Source: Uloborus plumipes (lineage: Eukaryota; Arthropoda; Arachnida; Araneae; Uloboridae). Taken from it: a stretch of 64,000 bases of DNA. The DNA is taken from positions 1 to 64,000 of the forward strand of contig JAXGGA010005853.1 of NCBI GenBank assembly GCA_038373865.1, in the 5' to 3' direction. Shown one piece after another: positions 11,888 through 22,430 of the stretch (the stretch's first letter is position 1; each line of letters opens with the position of its first letter). Below the pieces are notes generated by a model. It made no database searches. It was not told where the DNA came from and saw nothing but the letters and a program-made list of their open reading frames with translations. The position numbers and the translations under genes were made by a program.

Positions 11888-14228
11888 GGGGAGACCGGGG
11901 CAAGATGACGATGCTAAGAATCGTTGCTTATTATTCACTCATTTTTAAAGATGGTAAAATTATTTTTATATGAGGCGTTAGAGTAGTCCTTTGTAGCCTA
12001 AAATATATTACCAATTATTTTTTGAAATTAAAAAAAAGGTGTGATTTTCTTATGTTTTCATAACCTTAACAATTCGTCATCTTGCCCCAGTACCGGGGCA
12101 AGATGACTTTCGCCTTGGGGCAAAATGACGACTCTATAAAAGGTGTGAAATTTTTATCTTTTAAATACGTTACATGGTTTAACAATTGATAAATGTGTTT
12201 CTACATTTTAGAAAGCATTAAATTAAGCATTGTAAAGTAATGTATATATACAAGGGTTTAGTAGTGCAGCTAACAATAGTCGCAAATAAAAATGCCATTT
12301 TCATAATTGGAACAGTCCTCATGCCACCACTCTTGGCGTTTACAGCACTGGATCCATTCTTCTGTTGGAGGATCACAATATTCCTCTTTACAAGCAGGAC
12401 ATCTTATTACATCATCCTTTGAAGTTCATGCCACTGGGTTGCTTGTTCTGATTTTTTGTGACTTCGGGCTAAGGGAACGAAGTTTGAGTTTTCTTACCCC
12501 TTTTTTTGCTTCACGTTCTACTGTCCTCTGTTTTTTTAGACAATCCTTTTTCTCTTCCTTCTAGCAGTTCTTTGACGGGTGAGCTCGTAAGGATACTTGA
12601 ACTCATTTTTTTGTTTTTCCTTTTTTCGCCACATTGTAGCGCTTTTGGCAATAGCTTTAAATCAAAAACACTTAAAAGCTTCTTTTCTGCACTGGAATCA
12701 GAATTTGTCATCAAGTCTGTATCTACTGGATGTCTTATATGTGTTTTTTTTTACTAACAGGGTCTGGGGGTTAGCCCTATTATTTTCACTTCCCTCTTTA
12801 ACAGCATCAAGATCAGTTGTTTTTGAAGCAGTGAAATCACGATCGCTGGAAAAATACAAGAGAATTATGCGGCTCGATCCCACATTCTTGAAAACCTCGA
12901 ACTGCATTTGCAATTGTTGCGGCTTTAAAATAAGCTATGCTCAAAAGTTCACCAACATTTTTATCTGTGATGGTCTGCCCTGGATGAGTGACCATATAGT
13001 TATCACATGCTTGACTATAATAATTTTTCAATGGGCCGAAAAATGCCACATCAAGAGTTTGGAGACGATGTGATGTATGGGGAGGCAACCCAACCTTGAT
13101 AATGAATTTTTCTCTGCAATATAATATAGCCTGCAAAGTTATGTGAGATTTATGATTATCAATGATCAACAGAACAGGAGATTCTTTGTTTGATTTTACT
13201 TGTTGATAAAAGTGCTGCATAAAAGAGAAAAAAGTATCCTCATTGCTCCAGCCATTATCACTACAGTGACCTACAGTTCCTGGTGGGGCTTTCTCGATCA
13301 GTTCAGGACGCATTCGTTTTCTGGAAAAAACCAGAAAAGGTGGCAGGTAAAAGCCAGTGGCGCTTATGCAACAAATTATTGTTACATTCCTTCCTCTTTT
13401 TGCTGAAACAATCTGCGAAACTCTTCTGGATCCTGTAGGACTGATTACTATAGGCAGCTTATTAAGCACAGTGGACAGACCTTCAGGTACGTTAAACGCC
13501 TTTGCGGCAGCCAAGCAGCTCATACGTCCTTCTTTAACTTTTTCAAGAGCTGACACCATAGAATCTTTGCTCCATTCTCCTCTTGAGGATTTCTTCTTGT
13601 AATGTCGAACCATATCTGAAATGTCATTATATGTATCATTAACAAACAATTAGCTTGCTCTTCGGAAAAGGGGGGGGGGGAATGAGGGACTTAGTATAAT
13701 ATATTATTATATTCATTAGTATACATATTAGTATAACTATAAATAAGCATTTGAAGAACTTAATAGAAGGGGCAACATAGTTAGTTTCATAAATTCCGAA
13801 ACATGGGGCAAGATGACAAGCTCGTCATCTTGCCCCGTGTTTCGTTTTGTCATCTTGCCCCAGACTGCCATTTTTGAAGAATTCGTATTTATTTCCATAA
13901 CAAAATGCTTTTATTTGGTGTTTATTCATGTAAATAGGTAGAATTTAAACTAAGGTATACATTAATACTAATGAGAAGCAATACATCTTACCTGTATTTG
14001 CATCAGAGCTTATTTGCACATGGATAAAAGTTAGATCGCGGTAGCGGTAAACCAGAACAACTTCAGAACTGCCTTGCAAATGGTGATTTTAGCGACTTTA
14101 TACTATTGCTGAACAAAGAATAGATAGAAGAATCTCTAATGACCAGTTGAGGCTGCTACCTAGCGGGAAATGAAAAAAATACGAAATTCGTCATCTTGCC
14201 CGGCTCGTCATCTTGCCCCGGTCTCCCC
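11888..14228 (-). mobile_element. pogo-type DNA transposon, decayed
   Basis: The element has perfect 24-bp terminal inverted repeats beginning GGGGAGACCGGGGCAAGATG and is flanked by TA (11886-11887 and 14229-14230), the target duplication of the Tc1/mariner/pogo superfamily. Shorter copies of GGGGCAAGATGAC in both orientations lie inside at 12076-12088, 12095-12107, 12117-12129 (one mismatch), 13805-13817, 13824-13836, 13849-13861 and 14190-14201, and look like transposase-binding subterminal repeats. It carries one transposase remnant on the minus strand. Length is 2341 bp. Confidence 0.92.
12270..13613 (-). pseudogene. pogo/Tigger-like transposase with PHD-like C-terminus (broken)
   Basis: Transposase of the pogo group, which cuts and joins the element ends. 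In order: a psq-type helix-turn-helix at the N-terminus (starts MVRHYKKKSSRGEW, ends AAAKAFNVP), then the DDE core from GLSTVLNK, with the second acid in LLIIDNHKSHI and the third in LQTLDVAFFG, then a tail ending in a zinc finger of PHD pattern (CPACKEEYC, WIQCC, WWHEDC, CDYC) that stops at 12270. AFNVP is joined directly to GLSTV, so the CENPB-type DNA-binding half and the first catalytic Asp (normally in a DETG motif) are missing, probably 150-200 residues. Frameshifts fall in homopolymers at 12850-12854, 12744-12752 and 12531-12537, and there is an in-frame TGA at 12426-12428. It cannot make active enzyme. Start chosen at MVRHYK because family members begin so; the ORF extends 12 codons further to 13649. 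Confidence 0.88.
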
Positions 14229-14230
14229 TA

Positions 14231-15214
14231 TAGAAAATAGTATTTTGATTTATCCTTTGTAATGGTAATTTCTGAACGATTAATTTTTTTTAAACATTAA
14301 TGGCTGTATGAAAAATTACTTGTTGGTGACAAACAATTGAAAAAAGTGAGCACCTTTTGAAAGATCATCAGTTTTTTGTTAACAACGCTTTAGCGGTAGC
14401 GAACGAAATTTGGATTTCAACGTGCTGAGAGGTTAAGCGAAAAGCAATGATTTAAATGCAGTAATCAATGTTTCTTGATGAGTGAAATGCCTCAACAAAG
14501 TCATTTAACCAAATCAGAAGATTGGACAGTAGTTGGTTGTTTAGGCCAAAAAAAAGTCGAAGTAGCAGAAGCCACATTGTGTGGTTTTCAGAACCTGAAA
14601 CTGATTTTAAAAGACTAAAAATGTAGGTTAGAAAAAGGACAAGGTCGTAGACGTGGAATAATTCTTGAAAAAGATCAATAACGCAGGTCTGCGATGAAAA
14701 AATTGTTGCATATTTAACTGTTGATTTCAACAGTATTTTATGCTCTGATTACGGAAAAAATTCCATCACCCTCAGATAAGTCACAAATTTAGCAAGAAAT
14801 TTGCTTATTTTTAGGGTTTTCAGGTTCAATATGCTCAAGATTTTTCAATATTATAGCCTATATAAGTGTTAAATTTAGTTTGAAATATAGAGATTACATG
14901 GTGAACATATTATTAAACAATGTGAGCACGTTACTTGCAAAAAAAATGTTTTTATTTATTTATTTGAATAAGACAATAAATCTAAACTGGGAAAACACAT
15001 TTCCAACTAAAACAAGACAATTATCACTCAATTTGCTCCCTCCTATTCTTACTGTCCACTAGGCGTGATTATGAAGAATGTGGTGAGCCGTGAAATTGAT
15101 TGCAATCAGTGACTCAGTGTGGAGCTATAGCCATTGTGGTATACAGATCTGACAGTTTTGTTCTCTTTTGAAGAAATGGCTAAAAGAGGATAAGTCAACT
15201 CTCCTAACTGTTTC
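14231..15214. other. no gene recognised
   Basis: AT-rich; the minus ORF 14452-14730 is hydrophobic by composition and has no motif. Confidence 0.5.
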
Positions 15215-15563
15215 TGTTATATTAGTGGGTCTTAACGGTCAAGAAGCAACAAAGGAACATTTCTAATTTTGTTAAGGTGTATTTAGCATAATTTGGTTAA
15301 ACTAGGGGACCAAGATAAATCTTGGGCTCCCCGTATAGTGTATTCTGTGTGTTTGGAAGAACTGAGACAATTGTTTCAAGGTAAGAGGAAATCACTTCGT
15401 TTTGGATTACCCATGATTTGGAGAGAGCCTGAAAATCAGTGATGACTGGAATTTTTGTTCTTTAGTGCAAGGTTTCAATTTGAAAATTAGAAAAAAAAAT
15501 TCATACCCAATCAACATACGTTCGGCTATTCGCCCTGTTCCTCATGGACCTGACTTGCCTAAT
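15215..15563 (+). pseudogene. degraded copy of a multicopy arthropod zinc-binding-like protein
   Basis: Not a long ORF, but the translation in pieces is clearly coding in origin. It reads CYISGS (15215 on), then after two frame changes LGDQDKSWAPRIVY, then VCLEELRQLFQGKRKSLRFG, then LPMIWREPENQ, and after a frameshift near 15438 SDDWNFCSLVQGF, then SYPINIRSAIRPVPHGPDLP. From memory, GDQDKSWAP, MxWREP, DDCYFC and YPNIxSAIRPVPH in this order mark a family of uncharacterised proteins found in many copies in arthropods and some cnidarians; function is unknown to me. Stops fall in the first third and one conserved Cys in the first CxxC is Ser. The copy is dead and may have been carried here by a mobile element. 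The match is from recalled motifs, not a search. Confidence 0.65.
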
Positions 15564-15799
15564 TCCTTCTCAAAGACTTATATAAACTTTGCAACACATG
15601 TCCATCACTTTTATGCTCTTTTTAACTAGGTTTGATTATTTTTCTGCTTTTACTTTGTTAAAATAAAATAAAAAAATCGAAATAATTCGTTTTTTTTGTA
15701 CTTTTTTCAAAAACTTCAACTTTATTTTGTAGGTAAGCCTTACGTGATAGAAAAAAACCAATGCCATTTCTGAAATCAGCGCAAAAAAGTACATAAAGA

Positions 15800-15985
15800 T
15801 CAGTTAACTAAATCAAAACAATTTTCAAAAAGTGTGTTTTTGCAGACCTGTGTAATTAACGTCAACGACTCAGGGATACCGAAATCTGGATGCCTCTTTT
15901 CTTTAACAGCACTTTCACTCGGTTCGGCTACTAACACCACAATTTCGCCTCGAACTCTCCGAAGTTGGATCCGTGCTGTACTCAT
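15800..15985 (-). CDS. hypothetical small ORF or first exon, unrecognised
   Basis: A 61-codon ORF begins MSTARIQLRRVRGEIVVLVA and has higher GC and more even codon use than the surrounding DNA until about 15848, after which it becomes AT-rich (CKNTLFENCFDLVN). At 15848 the minus strand reads CACAG|GTCTGC, a possible donor, so the first 46 codons could be an exon. About 120 bp upstream (near 16120) the minus strand has ACTTCCGTCA, an ETS/CRE-like promoter word. I do not recognise the protein and found no second exon. It could equally be a chance ORF or part of an old mobile element. Confidence 0.22.
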   Translation of the reverse strand: MSTARIQLRRVRGEIVVLVAEPSESAVKEKRHPDFGIPESLTLITQVCKNTLFENCFDLVN

Positions 15986-16759
15986 GTATGCTCATTGTCA
16001 ATAGTATGTGTTGCGTTAGCAACAAAGAAATAATTCATATTTCATATTATATTAGTTTATACTGTGTTGTTTTTGGCACAATAAGAGTGGAATTTCATCA
16101 TGAAACGAAAGTAATATGACGGAAGTTACGGTTGGATTGAAGTAATAAATCGAAGCTGTCTGTTTAAGTTTAAACCAGGCCTAAGCAAAAGCAACTTTTT
16201 AACCTTTTGCTGTAGTCCGTTCCTAACATTTCTCCTAAAAACGTTTTATAACAGATTTGCAAGAGGTTGTAAAATCTTAACCTTTAGGATTTGAATCACA
16301 TAGCTTGTCCCTTGACTTTTAAGATCTCTCCACTTTATTGTAGCAGTTTTTTTTTTTAACATTAAGATTATTATTATTATTGTATTTTTTAACATCCATC
16401 TGTAACGCCAATTAATAAAGTTGCAAGTATTTGAAATCGATTCATTTTTTAATAACAATTATATTTCAATGTATCCTCTTTGTTACTCACAAACTAGTTT
16501 AAAACTAATTTCACGGTATTGTACATTAGGAGCACAGCTGCCGCTAAGTGGTAGGTACACTATATTGCCGAAAGTATTGGAGCAGTTGCAGAAGTTTACA
16601 ATTAAAGAATTTCTCGAGAAACGAGAGAATAACTGTTCAGTAACTTGTTTTTTACATAAAAGGTACATGTTTCAGCTAACATTTTTCAATAATCATTAAA
16701 TCCCCGTGGATTTAGAGGACCAGCAAGAAGTTGAAGAAAAAAAGTTTTTTTTTGATTAT
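15986..16759. other. no gene recognised
   Basis: Contains GTTGCGTTAGCAAC, a palindrome near 16010, and the minus-strand ACTTCCGTCA word near 16120 mentioned with the ORF at 15800-15985. Otherwise AT-rich. Confidence 0.5.
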
Positions 16760-17728
16760 GGGTCATTCCGACGAAAATGGTACAAATCATGTCTGAAACT
16801 CTTTGCTTAAGATTATCAATTTAAATAATTTCCACCAACTAATCATATATTTTTTAATTGAGTTTTCATTTATTTGTGTATAATGAATTGTAAATAACTA
16901 GTACATGACTCGTTTATGAAATAATTTTAAATATTTTGATCACTTTGTTTAACAGAGTGGACATATAACAGAGTGGACCAATAAGCCTTTAGAAATATCT
17001 GTATAATCACAAAGAAAAGTTAGAATCACAGAACAAGTATAAAGTGGAATAAACAGCCTAAAACTGTAAGTCTGTCTGCAATTTCAAGAAAAAAATCTTA
17101 TTTTTTTTCATCATGAAATTGGCTCTAACATAGTGGACATCCAACAGTTCAAATTAACTATCATAAGAAAAGAATTAGGCTCACCCTGGTTGTTGACTAT
17201 ATAATTCAATGTAGCAAGCTAATCACGGCAATTATACTACCTATATTTTTTAAAAAATGTATCAGATTGAATGCAATTGTTTGTTTAATTTCCAAAAGGC
17301 ATATAACAGAGTGGGTATTCGAGTGGACTTCGAAACATAGAAAAACTAGGGACATGGATAAATAACAGTGTTTTTTGGGGATTTTTTTTCTTTTCATTTG
17401 CGTAATAATCTGCAGAAATGGTGTCAGAAGCATCTTTTGTGCAGTGCAGTGTAATTTATTTTATTGTTACATTTCAGTTTAATTTTAAATGATATTTAAA
17501 ACTCTAGCAATTTGAAGCTGAGACACTTCATTTTCTCCTTTTTCTGACAAAGATAGTTTTTTTGTGTCATTTCTAAATGGATTATACCTAATCAATTGAT
17601 ACTTGATGGCACAAAATTAAATGGAGAACCAATAAAAAGTACACTTAATGGATGGTGGTTATTAAAATTGATTTAAAAAAATTCTAAATTCTCGGACATG
17701 ATTTGTACCATTTTCGTCGGAATGACCC
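16760..17728. mobile_element. GGGTCATTCC-type transposon without gene
   Basis: Perfect 34-bp terminal inverted repeats starting GGGTCATTCCGACGAAAATG (16760-16793 and 17695-17728). Flanking tetranucleotides are TTAT and TTCT, suggesting a 4-bp target duplication with one change. Inside, AACAGAGTGGAC or close variants recur at about 16952, 16969, 17125 and 17304, as expected for binding sites. No transposase ORF. Confidence 0.85.
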
Positions 17729-18689
17729 TTCTCTTTTATCGTAAATGTCTGGGAATGGGCTGTAGCTTTCAGAAATTGGTTTACTTACTATTTACAATAA
17801 TTTTATAGATTTTTACAGAAGTATTATTTGTATTCATGAAAATACGGGCATTTCTTTTGAAAATATGAATTTTATTCAAGTGCTTCGAGAGTTTTCTGTC
17901 AGAATTTACCCAACTTTCCGAAAATTTAATGTTATAAAAAAAAAACACATTATATTGAAACTTAAAATAAAAATTTTGAAAATTCGATAAGATATAAATA
18001 CTTAAAGTGATTAATTTCTCTATATGCGCAAAAGTTAGCAATAAATAACTATCGAAATGTCGTAGCCACTAACATGTGGTAGTTCTTGAAAAATGTTCAA
18101 TTTAAAAGCAAACATATTCAATTGAATATAACTTAGAACGTTTTTCGTTAACTCGCTTAGTATGTTTAAAATAAAGTTTCCTTTCTGTCTTTTTTTTAAT
18201 GCTGCAATTTTTAGTAGTTTCTTTAATTTTTTAATATTTCAACTAAGCACATTTTTTTAATACATTGATAATTTATTTTTTTATGCTTTCTCCATGCATT
18301 GTGGTATAACTTTTATACGATCTTCTCTCAATTTATCAGTGCTTTTCTTGTATGATCTTTGTTATTAAAGAAAATCCTGAAACTTCTGCAAAATTATTGC
18401 ATTTCAAGCACAAAGAAATCAAAGCATAGAAATTTGAAAAAAAAAAAAACATTTAACGAAAGAAAACAAAGGGGAAAAAAGATGTTTCAAAAATGGGGGG
18501 GGGGAGCAATGTTTTAATACCTGATTGCAATCCTTGTTTGAAAAAATATTTAACTTTTCAGAAACAAATTCAAAAACTTTTCTCTGATATTCTCTTTTAA
18601 TTTATTTCCGTTTTTTTTCTTTCCTTCATTCTTTTTTTTTTTTTTTGCAAAGAACGAAGAAAATATTACTTCATCAACTCCATGAATAG
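17729..18689. other. AT-rich DNA, nothing seen
   Basis: Homopolymer runs including a G-run near 18495; no structure found. Confidence 0.6.
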
Positions 18690-18960
18690 CCAAATGTGGC
18701 AACCTTCCTCGATATGAAGCCCTCCATCACACCAACAGGTTCGCGGTCGCTAATGGAGCGTGGCTCTTTTTCGAGTATTACACATAATTCTTTACAACTA
18801 CATTAATTCACTCCGTCACCCGAGCTCCCCCAACATCGGTTGTTATAAAGACACATGTTTCACTTTTTATTGATTCATATCCCCCTCCCCTTCCGCTAGA
18901 ATACACACAGATACAAAAAGCTTCGCTCCCGTGTTTGAAAGGGAAAGTGCGTTTTAGTAG
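18690..18960. other. small GC-richer stretch
   Basis: About 270 bp with GCTCCCCCAAC and CCCCCTCCCCTTCC strips and one ACATTAATTC core. No gene recognised. Confidence 0.25.
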
Positions 18961-19140
18961 AGAGCTTAAATTTTTCAGTTAAAACCGCAATTTAAAATGA
19001 TTAAGAGTTTGTGTTGATTAATCATAATGATGCTTGAATGTTTGTTTTTTAAAATATCAGAAAATATTAAGGATTCAAAGTGCGTGGGGACTTAAGCTTA
19101 TCCATTTAGTGAAAATGAGATAATTAGTACTTTTTAAATA

Positions 19141-19844
19141 TCAAGGGGTTACAGAACCTCAAAAGTGACCAAACGACCAAAAAAATTTTATTGCTTAATT
19201 CAAAAGTAAAAGTTATTTAAAACACTAGGAAAAAATAGCATTACTCTAGCTGAATTATTTGAAAAGTTATGAGTGACTTTAGGGCCTGCACGCAATGTGT
19301 TCTAATGGAAAAGCAAAACTTTAAAATGCTTTTTCTCGATGATCACTTTTTAGTGTTTCCTGTTACTGGAAACGCAAAGGAATTTTTCCTATTAAAGGTA
19401 CAACTTAAAAGCAATATTTTTTGCAATCAGCATAATATATTTAACAAAACTGTGCATTGAATAAGCATTTTATAAATTACTAAAATTTTTACAGCTTGTT
19501 AAACCTTTAAAAACAAATTTTTCTAATATTTTTTACATAATAGGTCACAAAATATTTTCAAATCAATATGTAAGAAAATGAATGCACGGATTTTTAGAGG
19601 TAATTCTCGCTATCATTTAGCAAAAAGAAATTTTAAAATAAGTGCAAAAACAAAAGAGCCTTAGGGTTTTCAAAAAATTGAAATTGTCCTTAATTTTTCA
19701 AATTTTCAAAAAAAGTGAGCAAAATTTTTAATGTTTGAAAATGAAATATTGATTGTTAAATAAGTGCAGAAACAAAGGTTTCGAAGAATTACGCTTTTCA
19801 CGTAAATTAAAGAAAATTATTAGAAAGGTACTGTAACCCCTTAA
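19141..19844 (+). mobile_element. TTAA-inserted MITE family 2, copy 1
   Basis: Left end TCAA|GGGGTTACAGAACCT (target copy mutated from TTAA) and right end AGGTACTGTAACCCC|TTAA. About 700 bp, closely related to the element at 49618 in reverse orientation. The right TTAA is also the left TTAA of a family 1 element. ORF 19269-19460 shows no recognisable motif. Confidence 0.78.
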
Positions 19845-20339
19845 CCCATTAATGCATAACATTTTTTTCAAAGATATTTTATATACTGGTTACAAATAGT
19901 GTTTAATGGACAGGAAGAAAAATCATGTAAAAAGGAATTTTTAATTAAAAAAAGAAAAATCGTTCTTAAAAAGGGACGCTAGGCACTAGAGGATACATAT
20001 ATTTTTTGCTATTTTTTTCCTGCCTACGATATAATATTTAAAAAGACATTAGAAAAAAAGCAATAATTAGCATAAACTGGGAAGCTGGGAATAATTTAAA
20101 AAAAAATAGTTTTTTGTTCTTGAGATTGTGAACGATGTAATTCTTGATAAGTATCATAATAAAACTGTTACAGAACATACTTTACAATAGTTATGTGCTG
20201 CAATTTGTTAATAATGAATTGAAACAACACCAAAATAATAACTGAACACTATTATTTGGTTGAAATGCTCATTTTTGGAAAATTCAGATACACTTTTTGG
20301 ACCGTCCCTAAAAAGGGACACTAGGCATTAATGGGTTAA
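19841..20339 (-). mobile_element. TTAA-inserted MITE family 1, copy B
   Basis: The reverse orientation of copies A, C and D: the GTCCCTAAAAAGGGAC hairpin lies at the right end, next to GGCATTAATGGG|TTAA. Its left TTAA (19841-19844) is shared with the neighbouring element that ends at 19840, so one element inserted exactly into the flanking TTAA of the other. Confidence 0.8.
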
Positions 20340-21592
20340 GTTTGCTATTTAGAAATTAATTTATACATATTTTGCTTTGTTTATGAGGCAAAAATAAGGT
20401 AGACAGACCAAAGAATAAACACTAATGTGCAATTTAATTTTCAAAAATTCAAAATATCTTTGAAAACTAGCATTTGACAGATGACAGTTAAAAAAATTTA
20501 ATGTATGGTATCATTTTTTAAGGGAGGAGGGGGAGGTTACTGCTCTACGTCGGATATTTTGATGGTAACAAATAAGAAAAAAAGCATAATAAATACCCTC
20601 TAACAGTGTGAAGAAACAGTATTTTCTAGTGATTCGCTTTTTGGAAAGGTATAGAATGGAAGTTACTATGTACTGTTAATTCGTCTGAGGAAAAACTATT
20701 TAAACCTTATTTTAAAGGAGAAAATTGTTGGTTGTTTTAGGCTTTTATTCATTGAAAGCAAGGTGTCCTTGTGCCTCGGAAACCAGTGACTGCAATTTTT
20801 TGCTGATTTATGCATTTCATACATTGCTTAGTTATCTTTTTCATTTCAGTGCAAAAGTATTTATTTCTGAAAGACGATGAATCCAAAATATGGATGACCA
20901 ATAAACAACACAGTTAATCAAAGAAAAAAACACAAGAAAACATGAAACATTAAACAAAAAATAATAATGATAATGATAATAATTTAAAGAGTCAGGATAT
21001 TACATCCAGAAAAGCTTGATTTTAAGAAGCCTAACAAGCTTTATTTTATTTCGTTTGTAGAGACCATGTGATATCGCACTCTGCAACATTAAGAAATATT
21101 TCACTTCGATGATATTGGGTAAAACTAATTCTCCACAAAGTAAAGCTCTACATAAGTAAATCATAGCCGCTAGTGTTCTTTTTGTTCTTTTTCTTGAGAA
21201 ATTGCTTTTTTTCCACTTCAAAAGCTTGCTTTTTTATTCGCATCACCCAGAAATACTTAAGCGCTGAAACGCAGTCCGAATTAAAATAAAATTATGTTAA
21301 GAATTCCTAATATTCTCAATAAGTTTTATTTTATGATTCTAATAACTAGCTGATTTCCCTCTGATAGTCAAAACCATTGAGTTTCAGGTATCATTATTTA
21401 GCCTTTAGTATTAATTATGGTATTAAGTATACTTTATATCTGCAAAGAACGTTACTTTTATCTTTAAAAAAATTCTCAGAACGACTTCAGATTTCGGTTG
21501 TACTTCAATTACTTACGAAAAGAGGGTGACTAAAAAAATATCATGTCGCTAGCGGCAACTTCAAGGAACCAGGTTGTACAACAACCAAGGAT
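20340..21592. other. AT-rich DNA with one dispersed repeat piece
   Basis: 21345-21480 is related to the tandem pair at 62861-63085. The minus ORF 21000-21221 has no motif. Confidence 0.55.
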
Positions 21593-21959
21593 AAAATTAC
21601 TGACGAGAAAATGAATGTCACTGTTCTAAAAGCATGGGGTGCTTTGACATTTTGAAACTCTGCCACCACTCCACTCTGCATTTCGGAATGAAACAAGTGA
21701 AAAATTACAGTCGAGCTTGCTTATTAGAATATCGGTGAAATGAAGAGCCGGCTTAAATAATGTATTTTCAATGTTTCCAACTGATATAATGCATTATTTT
21801 TGTCCCGGATTATTGAATATCTCGCTTTTTTTTAATATTTTTTCGTGGCAAAATGGCTATTCCATTGATCGGGCTCGACTGTATAATCTCGGTCTCGACT
21901 GATATCGAGCACCCCACGCTTTTAGAACAGTGACCTTCATTTTCTCGTCAGTAATTTGA
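21593..21959. mobile_element. MITE with ~50-bp inverted ends, split by a Tc1-like MITE
   Basis: Inverted ends AATTACTGACGAGAAAATGA and onward to GCATGGGGTGCT (21593-21645 against 21907-21959), with only about two mismatches across roughly 50 bp. The interior is interrupted at 21708-21881. Target duplication not resolved. Confidence 0.8.
21708..21881. mobile_element. Tc1-like MITE (CAGTCGAGC ends), copy 1
   Basis: Ends CAGTCGAGCTTGCTTATTAG and ATCGGGCTCGACTG, flanked by TA on both sides (21706-21707, 21882-21883), the Tc1/mariner target. 174 bp. Related to the copy at 33186. Confidence 0.85.
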
Positions 21960-22029
21960 TTCTTTTGTTAAGAATTATTTTTTTACTTTTCAGTTTGATT
22001 AAATCTAAAAGCGTGTATTTTAGTTTTTG

Positions 22030-22430
22030 AAAACTATAGTTTATCTTTATCCCAAGTCCACTTCAAGAACCCTGCTTCCTCCCAGAAATCCCGAAGCCCA
22101 GAAACCTCAGCCTGCTCTCCCCAAGACTTCCATCCCCGCATCCCGGAGCAAAAGGACGGTATCCATCGGTTGTAGCAAAAGAGCACAGAGTGACTCCACA
22201 GAATCGTTACACATCGATACACGGAACAGTCGGTTCTCTCTCCCCTAGAAAACCCCCGGAGGCCAAAATCATCGACGATGGGAAGCGACGGGTCGCCAGC
22301 CAAACAATCAGCGGCGTTCCCCAGTGGCGTGAGAACCTTCCCTGCCCTGCACCGCCCCTGAGGAAACTTGGGGGCCGTGCCTAGTTCTGTGCCGAAGCCG
22401 GGAGTGGAATTTTAAAAGTTTACGTCACTG
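22030..22430. other. GC-richer island
   Basis: C-rich on the plus strand with ORFs in both directions (22027-22248 plus, 22034-22303 minus) that show no domain. Composition is unlike the flanks. A conserved non-coding element or an unrecognised exon are both possible. Confidence 0.3.

Noticed and set aside
12597..13073. 158-codon plus-strand ORF
   Set aside because: It is the antisense shadow of the pogo transposase remnant.
22322..22430. CAGTGGCGT...ACGTCACTG as a hAT-type MITE
   Set aside because: Flanking 8-mers GCGTTCCC and GCTCTGCT do not match and the inverted match stops after about nine bases.
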